A stretch of 64,000 bases of DNA, from the NCBI RefSeq assembly GCF_000708205.1, contig NW_014575552.1, positions 124,001 through 188,000 on the forward strand. Reading direction: 5' to 3'. This DNA comes from Mixia osmundae IAM 14324. Lineage: Eukaryota; Basidiomycota; Mixiomycetes; Mixiales; Mixiaceae. The notes under the pieces were generated by a model. That model had not been told where the DNA came from. It saw only the letters and a program-made list of their open reading frames with translations, and did no database searches. The translations under genes and the position numbers were made by a program. Shown one piece after another: positions 22,159-32,760 of the stretch (within the stretch, counting starts at the first letter, position 1; each line of letters opens with the position of its first letter).

Positions 22159-24090
22159 CTATGCTTCCGCTTCTGGCTCGTAAGCATCTGTAATGGCACC
22201 CAATGACGCATTGGTGACGTTGCGGTAATACTGCTTTATCCTGTCAGCTCGAGAGATAGCAAAGAAGGGTGTAGGCTGACCTTGTAGAGCGTGCCCTGGG
22301 TGACACGAGGCGGCCTTGGCTTCCACTGCTTGCGTCGCTCTGCTAGTTCTTCCTCGCTAAGCAAGACATCGAGCGTGTTCTTCTCGGCATCGATTGCGAT
22401 GATGTCGCCATCCTTGATGAGTGCGATAGGACCGCCCAATTGCGCTTCGGGCACGACATGACCGATACAGAAGCCATGCGTACCACCGGAGAATCGCCCA
22501 TCGGTTAGACAAGCTACATCGAGCGCTAGTCCTGCGCCCATGACGAGACTGGTCGGTTTGAGCATCTCTGGCATGCCCGGTCCACCCTTCGGACCAAGAT
22601 AGCGCAGGACGATGACGGTCTTTTCGCCCTTCTTGATCTCACCATTCTCGACAGCATGTACCATGTCGTTCTCGGTGTCAAAGACTCGCGCTTTGCCCTT
22701 GAAGGTCAAACCCTCCTTGCCTGTGATCTTTGCTACTGCACCGCCTGGCGCTAAGCTTCCTTTGAGAATGCGAATGTGACCGCTGGATTTTAGAGGCTTC
22801 TCTAGCGGCCGGATGACGTCCTGACCTGCTGGCAGATCCTTTGCGTGTTCGAGGTTCTCGGCAAGTGTCTTGCCCGTCACAGTCATTGTACTGCCATCGA
22901 TGAGACCGTTCTTCAGCAAGTACTTGAGTACACTGGGTATGCCGCCAATCTTGAAGACGTCTTCCATGACATACTTGCCACTCGGTTTGAGATCTGCGAG
23001 GAAGGGCGTCCGGTCCGAGACAGTCTGGAAATCGTCAATGGTGAGCTTGATGCCGACGCTGTGAGCGATAGCGATGAGATGCAAGACTGCGTTGGTCGAG
23101 CCCCCGAGGATCATGACGAGAACCATGGCATTCTCGAAAGCTGCCCGAGTCATGATGTCGCGCGGCTTGATGTCCTTCTCGAGCAAGTTCTTCATTGCTT
23201 CACCGATCGAGTCTGCTTCCGCTTGCTTCTCGGGATATTCTGCTGGGAAGCTACTAGAGCCGGGCAGCGTCATGCCGAGCACTTCGGCTGCGCTCGCCAT
23301 TGTATTTGCAGTATACATGCCACCGCAGGCGCCAGAGCCAGGACAAGCGTTCCTGACGGTATCGTATCGCACTTTCTCTGCCGCTTCTGTCTTGCCCGCT
23401 TCGAGGTACTTGCCGTACGATTGAAAAGCGCTGACAATGTCGAGCTGAGGCTGGCCCTCGCAGCTGCCGGGACGAATTGTGCCACCGTAGACCATTATGC
23501 CAGGTCTGTTGAGTCTGCCGAGCGCCATGAGAACGCCGGGCATGTTCTTGTCGCATGCAGGCAAGACGACCATGCCATCGAGCCAATGACCTCCCGCTAC
23601 AGACTCGACACAGTCTGCGATCAAGTCGCGCGATTGCAGTGAATATGACATCCCGAATGTGCTGCCCTTTGCACGTCAGCGGCCATGCTACTCGGCGTCA
23701 AGAGGGAACGAACCCCATTGAGATGCCGTCCGAGATGCCCGGCGTGCCGAAGTGGTAGCCCGTCAGGCCCGCTTTGGCTATAGACTTTTTGACTCTTTGG
23801 CCTAATGCAAGTACGTGATTGTTGCATGGATTGCCTTCATACCATATACTCGCGACGCCGATCATCGGCTTCTGCAAGTCTGCGTCGGAGTCTATGCCTT
23901 CTGTAGCGTAGAGCATAGCCTGACTCGCTCCTTGGTCCTTTGGCTGCGTGATCGTCTTGCTGAATTTATTCAGGCCCTTGGCGTCTTGCGCCCTGCAGCA
24001 GCTCGTCGAGAAGGCGTTGCAGCACGACATGTTGCTCGTGCTTGCTATCCTGCTAGCTTGTCTTGCCGTCCCCAGCAATCTAGAAGTCAT
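22159..24090 (-). CDS. ILV3: Dihydroxy-acid dehydratase, mitochondrial
   Basis: Exons (minus) 24090-23710, 23666-22281 and 22230-22159 give 612 residues. The first 40 residues are Ser/Thr/Arg-rich with no acidic residue until about 36, typical of a mitochondrial presequence. Fe-S ligands are visible in [18 protein letters not shown] and [26 protein letters not shown] and GHVVPEA mark the C-terminal domain. The enzyme makes 2-keto acids in valine, leucine and isoleucine biosynthesis. The last intron (22231-22280, donor GTCAGC) is needed to reach the conserved end [13 protein letters not shown]. Intron 23667-23709 (GTTCCC...AAAG) leaves [17 protein letters not shown], where most relatives are shorter, so that junction is the least certain. 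Confidence 0.94.
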
Positions 24091-24370
24091 GGTCCTGCTG
24101 AGCTGCTGACTCCCAATTCTGTTCCTTCCTCAAAAATTCAATATTCCGGCGCGAACGACGTGACGCTGATTGGCTTCAAGGCACTGTTTGCCGCTTGATC
24201 TTCCAGTTGTCCAATGAGAGCAGCGTCTACTCTGCTTCATCCTCAGCGGCTCCAGATGCGCGATCATCGACAGATGAGTCTCATTCAATGTTCGTGCATT
24301 TCTTTACAATGCTTTGGCTCACGGCCAGCCCGCCAGCCTTTTAACCTGTCTCTAATGGTGACTCGATGGC

Positions 24371-24948
24371 TTATGACTCGGACGCATATGCGTTCTGGGC
24401 AGCCTGGAAGCCGCTGTCCAATCGAGTCTGGATCGCCTGACCTTGGCTCTTGATCTGGGTGGTGGGTGCCAGCTTGATGAGGCAGGCAGCCAGGGCATCG
24501 CTCGAGTTGCGGAGCGTGTTGATATCGTTCTTGGCGAGCGAGCCGAGCTTGAAGCTGTCGAATTGGCTCTTGGCTGCGATGATCTCCTTGAGAGCCGAGA
24601 GAGTAGGCGGCAGGATCGTGTTGTTCAGCGTGTTGAGGGTGGTGGTGGCCTGTGCAGAGGTGACAGAGGCAGTGTTGCCACAGTCAGCAGTGGCATTCTT
24701 GATGTCGTTGCTCGTCTTGAGCGCGGCAGTGTGCACCGAGTAAGCGCTGCTGTACGTAAAGGTCTTGGCTGCCAAGCTCTTGTTCAGCGACTGGGCATCG
24801 GCCGCCACAACGTTGAGCTGGCTCGTGAGCGCAGCATACCTATTCTAGCATCAGCATGGAGTAAGCTGTACGACGGTCTGCAGTCTCACTGTGCAACGGC
24901 GGACGAAGCGAGAGCGGAGACGATGGCAAGGGTGGCGAAAGTCTTCAT
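24371..24948 (-). CDS. Secreted HsbA-like (hydrophobic surface binding) protein
   Basis: Exons (minus) 24948-24890 and 24839-24371 give 175 residues. Residues 1-19 form a clear signal peptide (MKTFATLAIVSALASSAVA). The mature part is alpha-helical and Ala/Ser/Thr-rich, with two cysteines (ADCGNTAS and ALAACLIKL) and the spacing of the HsbA family. HsbA of Aspergillus binds hydrophobic surfaces and recruits cutinases. A TATAAA box lies 50 bp upstream of the start on the same strand. Function is inferred from fold-level resemblance. Confidence 0.75.
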
Positions 24949-25370
24949 GTTGCTTGCAGAGGCTCGGAGTCTGAGGAAGAGGGAACGAGTCCTGGGCTTT
25001 ATAGGGCAGCGCAACGTTGTGGAGCATCCGGACTATGCTAGTCTCGCTGCAGGAGATCGATGACACGAAACAAGCGTTCTGCGTACGCATCTGGTGGGAC
25101 AGCGGGCTTGCGGGCCATTAGTGGCTATTCGAGTCGAAACATGATGCTTTTAGATCCGGAGTCATGTCATGGAGCTACCCCGGACTGATCATGAGGCTGA
25201 CTGCAGAGACCGATCACAATCGGCTGTGTTTGGGGCTAGGACAGGCAAGGTTTCGACAGCGCGGCTAGCCAAGCGAGATCGCGTCAGAGGAATTCTATTT
25301 GTGCAACAACATCGTCAAATAATCCTGCAGCAGGCAGAGCGGAACAAACGGATCTAGACATATTAAGGCC
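24949..25370. other. Intergenic region between the HsbA-like and DUF6534 genes
   Basis: Holds the promoter of the HsbA-like gene and the 3' flank of the DUF6534 gene. I see no further coding potential or repeats. Confidence 0.5.
24998..25003 (-). promoter_or_regulatory. TATA box of the HsbA-like gene
   Basis: TATAAA on the minus strand, 50 bp upstream of the start codon. Few other genes in the window show a TATA box this close, which would fit a strongly or conditionally expressed secreted protein. Confidence 0.5.
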
Positions 25371-26623
25371 TCACGTGTATGCGAGGACCGGAGAGGTTTG
25401 AAAGCCGACAGTCTTTCTGGGTGCATCGGTGACCGAATCATCATCGCCGTCGTCTGGGAGATCTAGACCGTCGTCGAACCGTTGCATAGACGTCCGTTGG
25501 ATATTGACGGCGAGATGGGCAGAGCGTACGGAGCCCATCGATGCAATCTGACTATTGACTTTGGATTGCGACATGACCGACGTGCTTGTCATCCGGGCGC
25601 GCAGGGTCGAACGTGCGTGTAGCGTGTAGAGAAGAGTGATACCGTAGCAGGAGGGCAATATGGAAGTGAAGGCCATAGAGACGTTGGATATCGCATAAGT
25701 CGTCGCGTAGGTAATAGTACCTGCAGCAGCACAGAGCGTCGTCAATGCAGCCGTCTCGAAGCTGAGCCGAATGAGCTGGAATGGGAAAGTCAGCTTTGCC
25801 CAAACTCAGACCGGTTGTGCATACATTTTTGACGAGCTCGTCTACAGACGGGTTGAAGCCGCGCTCTTTCTTGACGCTCTTGAGACCCCAGCAAAGTGTG
25901 GCAGTGATCATGATGTCGGCGGTGACGCTCGACACGAGCCAGATGAGGGTGACGATGAGCAAGAGGTCGTAAGACATGATCAAACTTCCATCAATAGATC
26001 TGATCTCGACGTAGGTGACGCCAATAGCGCCTGCCAAGCCGCCGAGCATGAAGATGCCAATGATGACTGGAATGAGCCTATTGTTGCCGCACATCCGGTA
26101 GCTCCGCTCCGCATAGAACGATTGCACAATAAAAGCGATCAACTGAGTGAAGGTTGATGCGAGTGCATCGCTGACAATGGTCGTGGAAATGGCGCTGTCG
26201 CTTCTGTCTTGGCTGACGCCATGTGAGTAGAGTGCCTGCGAGCTCATCAGCTCCGCTGACTGCCAACGAGCACCTCCGCGCACTTGGAAATTGAGAGCAG
26301 CATTGCAGACTTCGAGAGCGCAGACGACGCCGACGATCCACTTGATCAGCGGGCGGTCTTTCGGAAACACGACAAAATAGTCCAACGTGCGTGCGAGGAT
26401 CCAGCCGAGCAGCAGCAATCTGTCATCAGCACCTGCGTCAGCATTGACTTGCTTCTGTTCAATCTCGACAGACGTACGACAAACCCCATCCGATGTACTC
26501 TGGGCCGAGTGTAAGATTGGCGTCAAGCTGGGGCGCAATCTGATCGTCATCCCAGCCAATTGGGTCGGTCGTGTTAAGTGACTCGTAGGCTCGCGCGGCC
26601 AGTCTGATGAAGCCGGCGTCCAT
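25371..26623 (-). CDS. Basidiomycete DUF6534-type integral membrane protein
   Basis: Exons (minus) 26623-26478, 26419-25825 and 25775-25371 give 381 residues from MDAGFIRLAARAYESL. An in-frame upstream ATG (26698) would add 25 residues. About six or seven hydrophobic segments are present: LLLLGWILARTLDYFVVF, WIVGVVCALEVCNAAL, TFTQLIAFIVQSFY, VIIGIFMLGGLAGAIGV, YDLLLIVTLIWLVSSV and FETAALTTLCAA. A Ser/Asp-rich cytosolic tail follows. The order and the GF.PSVDELVKN|LIRLSFETAAL block match the DUF6534 membrane family, expanded in mushrooms and relatives and of unknown function. For the first intron I took donor GTACGT; GTCGTA three bases upstream is also possible. Confidence 0.7.
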
Positions 26624-26911
26624 ATCTCGCGTAGGGGACCAGAGGCCGTCTATAAGTCGTTGGCCGGCATGGAGCGTGCGGCGGTGTGCTTGCTGCAATC
26701 CGAGTCTGTTCGTGAGACGCGAACAGGAAGATGCTTAAACATGGTTCGGCCCGGCTTGGAGCCCGTCTGATCATGATGCAGAATCACGGAAGGGAGATCG
26801 ACATGATGCTTGTTGGCCTCCAAGGCGCTTATCGACCAAATCCGGCTTCGCGTTTCTCAAAATAACGCGTACCGCCTGCGCCACAGGACGAGTCGATATT
26901 TAGCTTAGGTC

Positions 26912-28080
26912 ATGGCCAAGACGGTCAAGACTCCCGCAATAGTGTCATCGAGCTCAGCGGGCAAGCATCGCTACGCTGGCCTGCGAAGAAAAGCTCGATC
27001 TGGCGAGGCGCGGTTAGCAAAACGCGAGCATGCGCTGACGGCACAAATTGAAGCTGGCCTCTTTCACAAGGCGCTAAAGACCTGCAGACAGAGTAAATGA
27101 AACTGCCTCGGTGGCTCGTCTGCAATCTGCTGACACATAGCTTCCAATCCAGTCTTGAGGATTCAGCCGGACTCGATAGATCACCAACGCGTACAAGGGC
27201 AGATCCTGCTGGCGCTTGAAGATTACACAGCAGCGCTTGCGCTCCTGGAACATGTCCCTGCCTGCCAACTCGAGATAGCCTACTGCTGCTACAAGCTAGG
27301 GCAAGTGAGCCGGACGGCGGACCTCCTGCAGCATGGCGAAGATAGCCTCGACGAGGGCAAAGCGCGTGGCTTGCGCTTATTGGAAGCTCAAGTGGTGCGT
27401 CCGCATTGCCACAGCCTATCGATGTGCTTAAGCTTTGTCACTGTACAGAGGTACAAGCAAGGAGATTATCGGGAGGCCCTCAAATTGTATGAGGACCTCC
27501 TCGAGTCAAGCGACCCTGTGAGCGCATCGATGCTGCGTCGAGCCCTACTGATGCATCAGCATAGGCGTCACCTGAGCATGAGGATATTCAGAACAACTTG
27601 CAAGCCTGTCAAAGCCGCTTGGCCTTTGCATCATCGTTACCCGATCACATTGCGAACATGTCTACGCCAGTAGAGATGCTCGAGGCCACGCCGATACAAT
27701 CGCTCATCGCACAACATCCGCGCTACAGACCGACGCAAGCGCCCGCATCGATCATATCCCTCAATGCAGAAACGAATAGCCAATCCAGCAAATTATCAAA
27801 ACAGCCCGCCGTGGTCAAGACGCCAAAGCTACCGGCACACATTGCCGCATTGCCGCCCGCAGAGCGACCTGCGCCTGATCCAGAGCGATGGCTGCCCAAG
27901 CGCGAGCGGTCGACCTGGCAGGACAATCGCGCGAAGCGTGAGAAGGAGCGTGGGAAGATCAAAAAGAAGACTGCAAGCCAGGCGGGGCTCACACAAGGAT
28001 CATCTGCTTCTGCGCCAGCTGCGAAGCCTGTCAACAGCGCTAATGCGAAGAAGAAAGGCAGCAAAGGCAAGAGGAAATAA
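26912..28080 (+). CDS. SRP72: Signal recognition particle subunit SRP72, short form
   Basis: Exons 26912-27092, 27141-27394, 27449-27517 and 27565-28080 sum to 339 residues, about half the usual fungal length. Residues 35-190 hold TPR-like helices (VLRIQPDSIDHQRVQGQILL, YKQGDYREALKLYEDLLESS, PEHEDIQNNLQACQSRLA). The chain then passes, after only about 90 residues, to the C-terminal RNA-binding region with its signature PDPERWLPKRERS (near residue 280) and a Lys-rich tail. SRP72 dimerises with SRP68 on 7S RNA for co-translational targeting to the ER. Intron 27395-27448 (54 nt) has no stop, so retention would insert 18 residues between two TPR helices; the homology favours splicing. The missing middle TPRs are the oddity. 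Confidence 0.85.
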
Positions 28081-28267
28081 ATGCATTTCTGTTGCCAGCC
28101 TGCATCTGTTGGCACTCCCCACATTGTGCTTGTATGGAAGGTGACTGTGCCCATGACTGCATGAGTGCATGACTGGACGGACTGCCGGCCGAGTGAGTCA
28201 CTGCTTTTTTGTCCGATCGCGCCAAAATTTGGTCGACGCCGACGACGAGAACTCGGTGGGCGGCGTG

Positions 28268-30736
28268 ATGGCAGACGTGGTCTTGATAGGTCAGCCGGAC
28301 GTGAATCTGCATGTCTTCGCTTGTGCTCACATGACCACCGACTCGCAGACAATGCGGATTCTTTGTGGGCCAGATCCAGAGCTTGCTGACTCGAGCTGAC
28401 AACGCATCCCTTGCAGCACCTGGAATCTGTACGAATATCTTTGCAGGCTCGGCGCCCATGTGACGGTGTATCGATCGGATCTGGTCAGTCTAGCAGAAGT
28501 GCTAGCGGCACATCCCCAGCCTTCCCATCTCGTCATATCGCCCGGACCCGGTCATCCTCTTCGGGACTCGGGCATCTCGATACCCATCCTGCAGCACTTC
28601 ACAGGCAAAGTGCCCATCTTGGGTGTATGCATGGGCTTGCAGTGCATGTACGCTCAGTTTGGCGGCATCGTCGACAGCGTGGGAGAGATCATTCATGGCA
28701 AGACGAGCGCAGTCACACACGACGGCAAGGGAATCTTCAAGGACGTCCCACAAGGCATCCAGTCCACTCGCTATCATTCCCTAGCAGGCAATCTGACCTC
28801 TCTTCCCGATGTGCTGGAAGTCACCAGCCGCACCCAAGGAGGGGGCATGACTGCAAACGGGCACGACGTCGTCATGGGCATAAGACACAAAGTCTATGCC
28901 ATGGAAGCTGTACAATACCACCCAGAGAGCATCCTCTCCGAAGGCGGTCTCGCCATTCTGAACAACTTTCTCCAGCTTACCGGTTCTACCTGGGCTGACA
29001 ACCCACAAAGTGGTCTTGCTGCGAACAAGGACGCATTGCCCAAGACGAATGGTACTGCAAGCCAAGCACCTACAATTCTCACCAAAATCTTCGCCAGACG
29101 GCAAGCGGATGTGGCAAAAGCCAAACGGACACCGGGCCGATCTCCTGCCGAGCTCGAGTCCCAGCTAGAATTGCACGTCGCGCCGCCGCTCATATCGTTC
29201 TACGATAGACTTTTGCAAGATGGCAGCTCGACCGCAGACGCAACAAGCTCACAAGCTAACAGCAAAGTAGCCCTGTTGGCCGAAGTGAAGCGTGCATCGC
29301 CATCAAAGGGCAACATACTGCCTCCTGATTCGGCCTTGTCGTCAGCCACGATCGGCTTGCAGTATGCCACTGCAGGCGCATCCGCGATCTCGGTACTCAC
29401 AGAGCCTGTTTGGTTCAAAGGATGTCTAGAAGACATGCGAGCGGTGCGTATGGTCGTGCAAGCACTGCCGAACCGGCCTGCTATCCTGCGCAAAGACTTC
29501 ATCTTTGACATCTATCAAATAGACGAGGCACGACTGTACGGCGCGGACACCGTGCTTCTCATTGTCGCTATGTTGGACGATGCCACGCTGAAAAAGCTGT
29601 ACGACCATAGCTTACTACGAGGGATGGAGCCCCTAGTCGAAGTCAATAATGCGGATGAACTCAGGCGAGCGCTCGCGATCGGCGTAAAAATCATTGGAGT
29701 CAACAACCGCAACCTACACGACTTCGAAGTTGACATGTCCACTACGAGCCGGATGGCAGATGTCATTCGCCAGCAAAGGGGCAAAGAGACTGCGCGCGAG
29801 ATCATCCTCATCGCTCTCAGTGGTATCACAAGCAGGACAGATGTGGAGCAATACATGTCGCAAGGCGTCGGTGCCATACTCGTTGGCGAATCTCTAATGC
29901 GTTCAGAAGACAAATCTGCCTTTGTACGGCACCTGCTCGGCAAGAAGCAGAACGGGCACACTGCACCAGCCCCTTCGCGGACACTCGTGAAGATATGCGG
30001 TGTCAAAACGCCTGAAGTCGCGCTAGCTGCTGCAAAGGCGGGTGCGGATTTCATTGGTCTCATCTTTGCGCCAAAGTCGAAGCGGTTTGTTGACATGCAA
30101 CAAGCGCGCAAGGTTGTCGACGCCATCAGACAGACGCCTATCTGTGACCAACAGATCCCCACGAGCAGCAACGATTGGTTCGCCAGCTCTGCTGCTCGGT
30201 TGAGCCGCCCACTAGGACGGCCTCGCATCGTGGGCGTTTTTCAGAACGCGCCGCTGGAGACTGTCCTGCATACGGTTGAGACTCTTGAGCTCGATGCCTG
30301 CCAGCTGCATGGCACTGAACCCGCAGAATGGGCTCATCTCATCAGCGTGCCCGTCATTCGAGCGTTTCATGTCGATCAACACATGCAACAGAGCGACATT
30401 GCAAAAGACCCTTCGCTCGCTCAAGCTTCAAGGCCAAATCTGCATGCACTTGCGCTCTTCGACACCAAGATAGCAACAGACGCCCAAGGCCTGTCGGGTG
30501 GCGCTGGCAAAGCGTTCGATTGGACAGTAGCGCGAATGATCGCCGATGCCAGGACGAAAGATGGCTTGCCTGCCTTGCCGTTTCTGCTCGCAGGCGGTAT
30601 CGACGTTTCCAATATTGCCAGCGCAATACGACAGACCCAGCCGTGGGCAGTCGACATCAGTGGCGGCGTAGAAACAGACGGCGTCAAAGACATTGGCAAG
30701 ATCGAGGCGCTCTTGAAGGCAGCCCGTGAGGCCTGA
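28268..30736 (+). CDS. trpC: Trifunctional TrpC: anthranilate synthase glutaminase / IGP synthase / PRA isomerase
   Basis: Exons 28268-28289 (22 nt), 28349-28364 (16 nt) and 28417-30736 give 785 residues. Residues 1-195 form the glutamine amidotransferase (nucleophile in GVCMGLQCM, His-Glu in VQYHPES). Residues about 240-500 are indole-3-glycerol-phosphate synthase (LLAEVKRASPSKG, RKDFIFDIYQI). Residues about 520-785 are phosphoribosylanthranilate isomerase (VKICGVKTPEVA, FIGLIFAPKSKR). It supplies ammonia for anthranilate synthesis and performs two later tryptophan steps. The tiny first exons are required to build LIDNADSFTWNLYEYL; relatives have DNYDSFTWN, so Tyr is Ala here, and GVCLGHQ is GVCMGLQ. 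The first donor is GTCAGC. Its stop is 31 bp from the stop of the convergent gene. Confidence 0.95.
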
Positions 30737-30767
30737 ACTAGATCACAATTAGCATTGTTGTTGTGCA

Positions 30768-32247
30768 TTACGTGCCAGAATCGATCAGTGCTGCGACTGC
30801 AGGGGTGAAGATGTCCCGTGCAGCTAGTGAATCGAGCGCGCGATTCGCAGCTGGATCCCAGCCGAGGGGAAAGAGGTTTGCGCGCGGCTGGCCTTGCCGA
30901 CGAGCGTTCAATTTGAGCTGGTTTTTCGCCGCAAACGCCTCGGTCACCTTGGCAGCATCGGTATTGGAGGGTATGATAGGCTCGATGATCGTGTGCCTTG
31001 GCATGAGTTGAGCTTGCGTATCGCCGGACAGAATGCGATGCCAAGTATCGTTGAAAGACGGTAGAATGTCGTCGACGGAGCGCTTTTCAGTGGGTGATTC
31101 GAGCTGCACATTCTCGATGGTAGTAGTCGGGATAAGGGGCGACATGGATCGCGATCTATTGCGCGTCATGGACGGTGGTCTGAGCGGAGCGGCTTGACCT
31201 GATTGAATAATGAAACCGACGGGAAATAGGGACCTCGTCTCATTCCACGGCAAACGACAGAGTGCGCTCTGAGGTATGGCATGTTTCGGCACAATACTGA
31301 CATCGTATTCCTCGGGCAGGCTACGAAGCCAAGGCTTTGAAAGGGGTGGCATGCTATCCAATACTCGTTCCACCTGATGCTCAACCGTCAGACGATGACA
31401 CAGCGCACGCCGTTCCAAGACGAACCTGGTCAAATATCGACATATCTGATCTTTCCGAGTCATCTCGTGGGTATACAGTGGCAAGAAAGATGTCGTCCAG
31501 AACCTCTTGCTGCCGGCCAACGTCTTGTAGATAATGCTTGATCAAGGTGTCCAGCAGCATCTTTGGATTCGACATTTTCGCTTCCGCGTGTACGATGCCT
31601 TCTTTGCTTCGGTCATGATGAACGAGAGTAAGATCGCGGCTGGCTGCTTTACCACAGTGTCGCACTTGCTTGCGTTGCTCCTCGGCCACTTCTGAGTAGA
31701 GCGAGCCCGTCGCGGGCATAAAGTAGGCTCTGATGAGGCTCACGATACCGGGCAGATCCGGTGTCGCTGTATCAAGCATGGCTCGGTAGACATGCTGCAT
31801 CGGCGTCAGCAACGGCTTCGCGAACAAAGCTCGGTAGCTGACTGCTTGGCGAAAGCCAATTGACAGATGAAGCCATCTGTCTGCCATGGCGGCTGAGTTT
31901 TCGGCATCCGCTATCTTCATGAGCCGCGTTCGAGCGTTGTCCTGCCTGATGCGGGCACCCAGGCCCGTGGTGGCAGTCTGATCAAGCGCAAGTGCGTTTC
32001 GTGCAGCGTCGACATTGCGCAGCCTGATCCTTTCAATCTCGTCCAGTACCTGCAATGCCGGCCGCAGGTTATCGCGAACCTCGTTGAAGTGCGGCAGGAA
32101 GGCCTCGAGCGTTGCGAGGAGGAAAGCAATGAGGATTGGCAACGGCGCATCGAGATCCTCTATCTCGCGCGAGGTCATTGCGAGCTTGCCCTCGTTCGAA
32201 GCCATGCGGGAGGATAGCCTGAGCAGTGCTGCATACCGATCTGCCAT
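30768..32247 (-). CDS. Unknown protein of about 473 residues
   Basis: Two long blocks in different frames are joined by one intron, which I place at 31446-31503 (GTTCTG...ATCAG, 58 nt). Exons are then 32247-31504 and 31445-30768. Other donors (GTTGGC at 31521, GTATAC at 31476) would also keep the frame. Residues 1-170 look all-helical with an N-terminal coiled-coil character (DLDAPLPILIAFLLATLEAF, LQVLDEIERIRLRNVDAAR). The C-terminal half has Pro/Ser-rich stretches and ends in a predicted helix. I do not recognise a family. It has no signal peptide or membrane segment. Codon use and length support a real gene. Confidence 0.6.
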
Positions 32248-32760
32248 TGCACTTCGTCACCGAGTCATAGAAGAACTTTAGAGACTTCAGCAGATTGCAG
32301 TTTGGCGCGCTTCTCCTCTCCTCTCCGCTCCTCTCCTCGTTAGCCTCTTTGCCGCTCTCAGCGTGGCCCAAACTCATTCTCGCACACTTCTCCTGATCAT
32401 CGACAGCCGTACTCCAGCAAAGCCATATATGCACGCGATTCACGAGTCAACCTGATTTCATTCCTTCAGCACTCGTCATCTATTAGCGGCAGACTTCAAA
32501 TTCCCCACGATGGTCCGTGTCCGTCCGGGCGGAACGGTCTGTGCAGACGCATCTAGAGGCCCACGATCGCCGCAGTCCGCATCGCCGTCCGCTTGTCTGC
32601 ATCTAGGGTGACAGAGATCGCTCCCAGCGTTGCTCGCAAGATCGCGCGGTGCGCCTTCGCGAACCACTTCACGCGTCACCCGCACCGAGGGCGAGTCGGC
32701 TCTCACCGATTCTCCGTCTGCCCTCGGTCACATCGAAAGCCTGTGTAGCGATAGTCGAGC
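32248..32760. other. Divergent intergenic region upstream of noxR, with a CT-rich tract
   Basis: Separates the start codons of the unknown minus-strand gene and noxR. A nearly pure pyrimidine tract (32310-32339, repeated TCTCC units) lies 60-90 bp upstream of the minus-strand start. No further coding signal was seen. Confidence 0.5.

Noticed and set aside
22236-22280. ILV3 ending in a hydrophobic tail directly after TLYK
   Set aside because: That sequence is intronic; splicing restores the conserved YYRNVTNAS ending.
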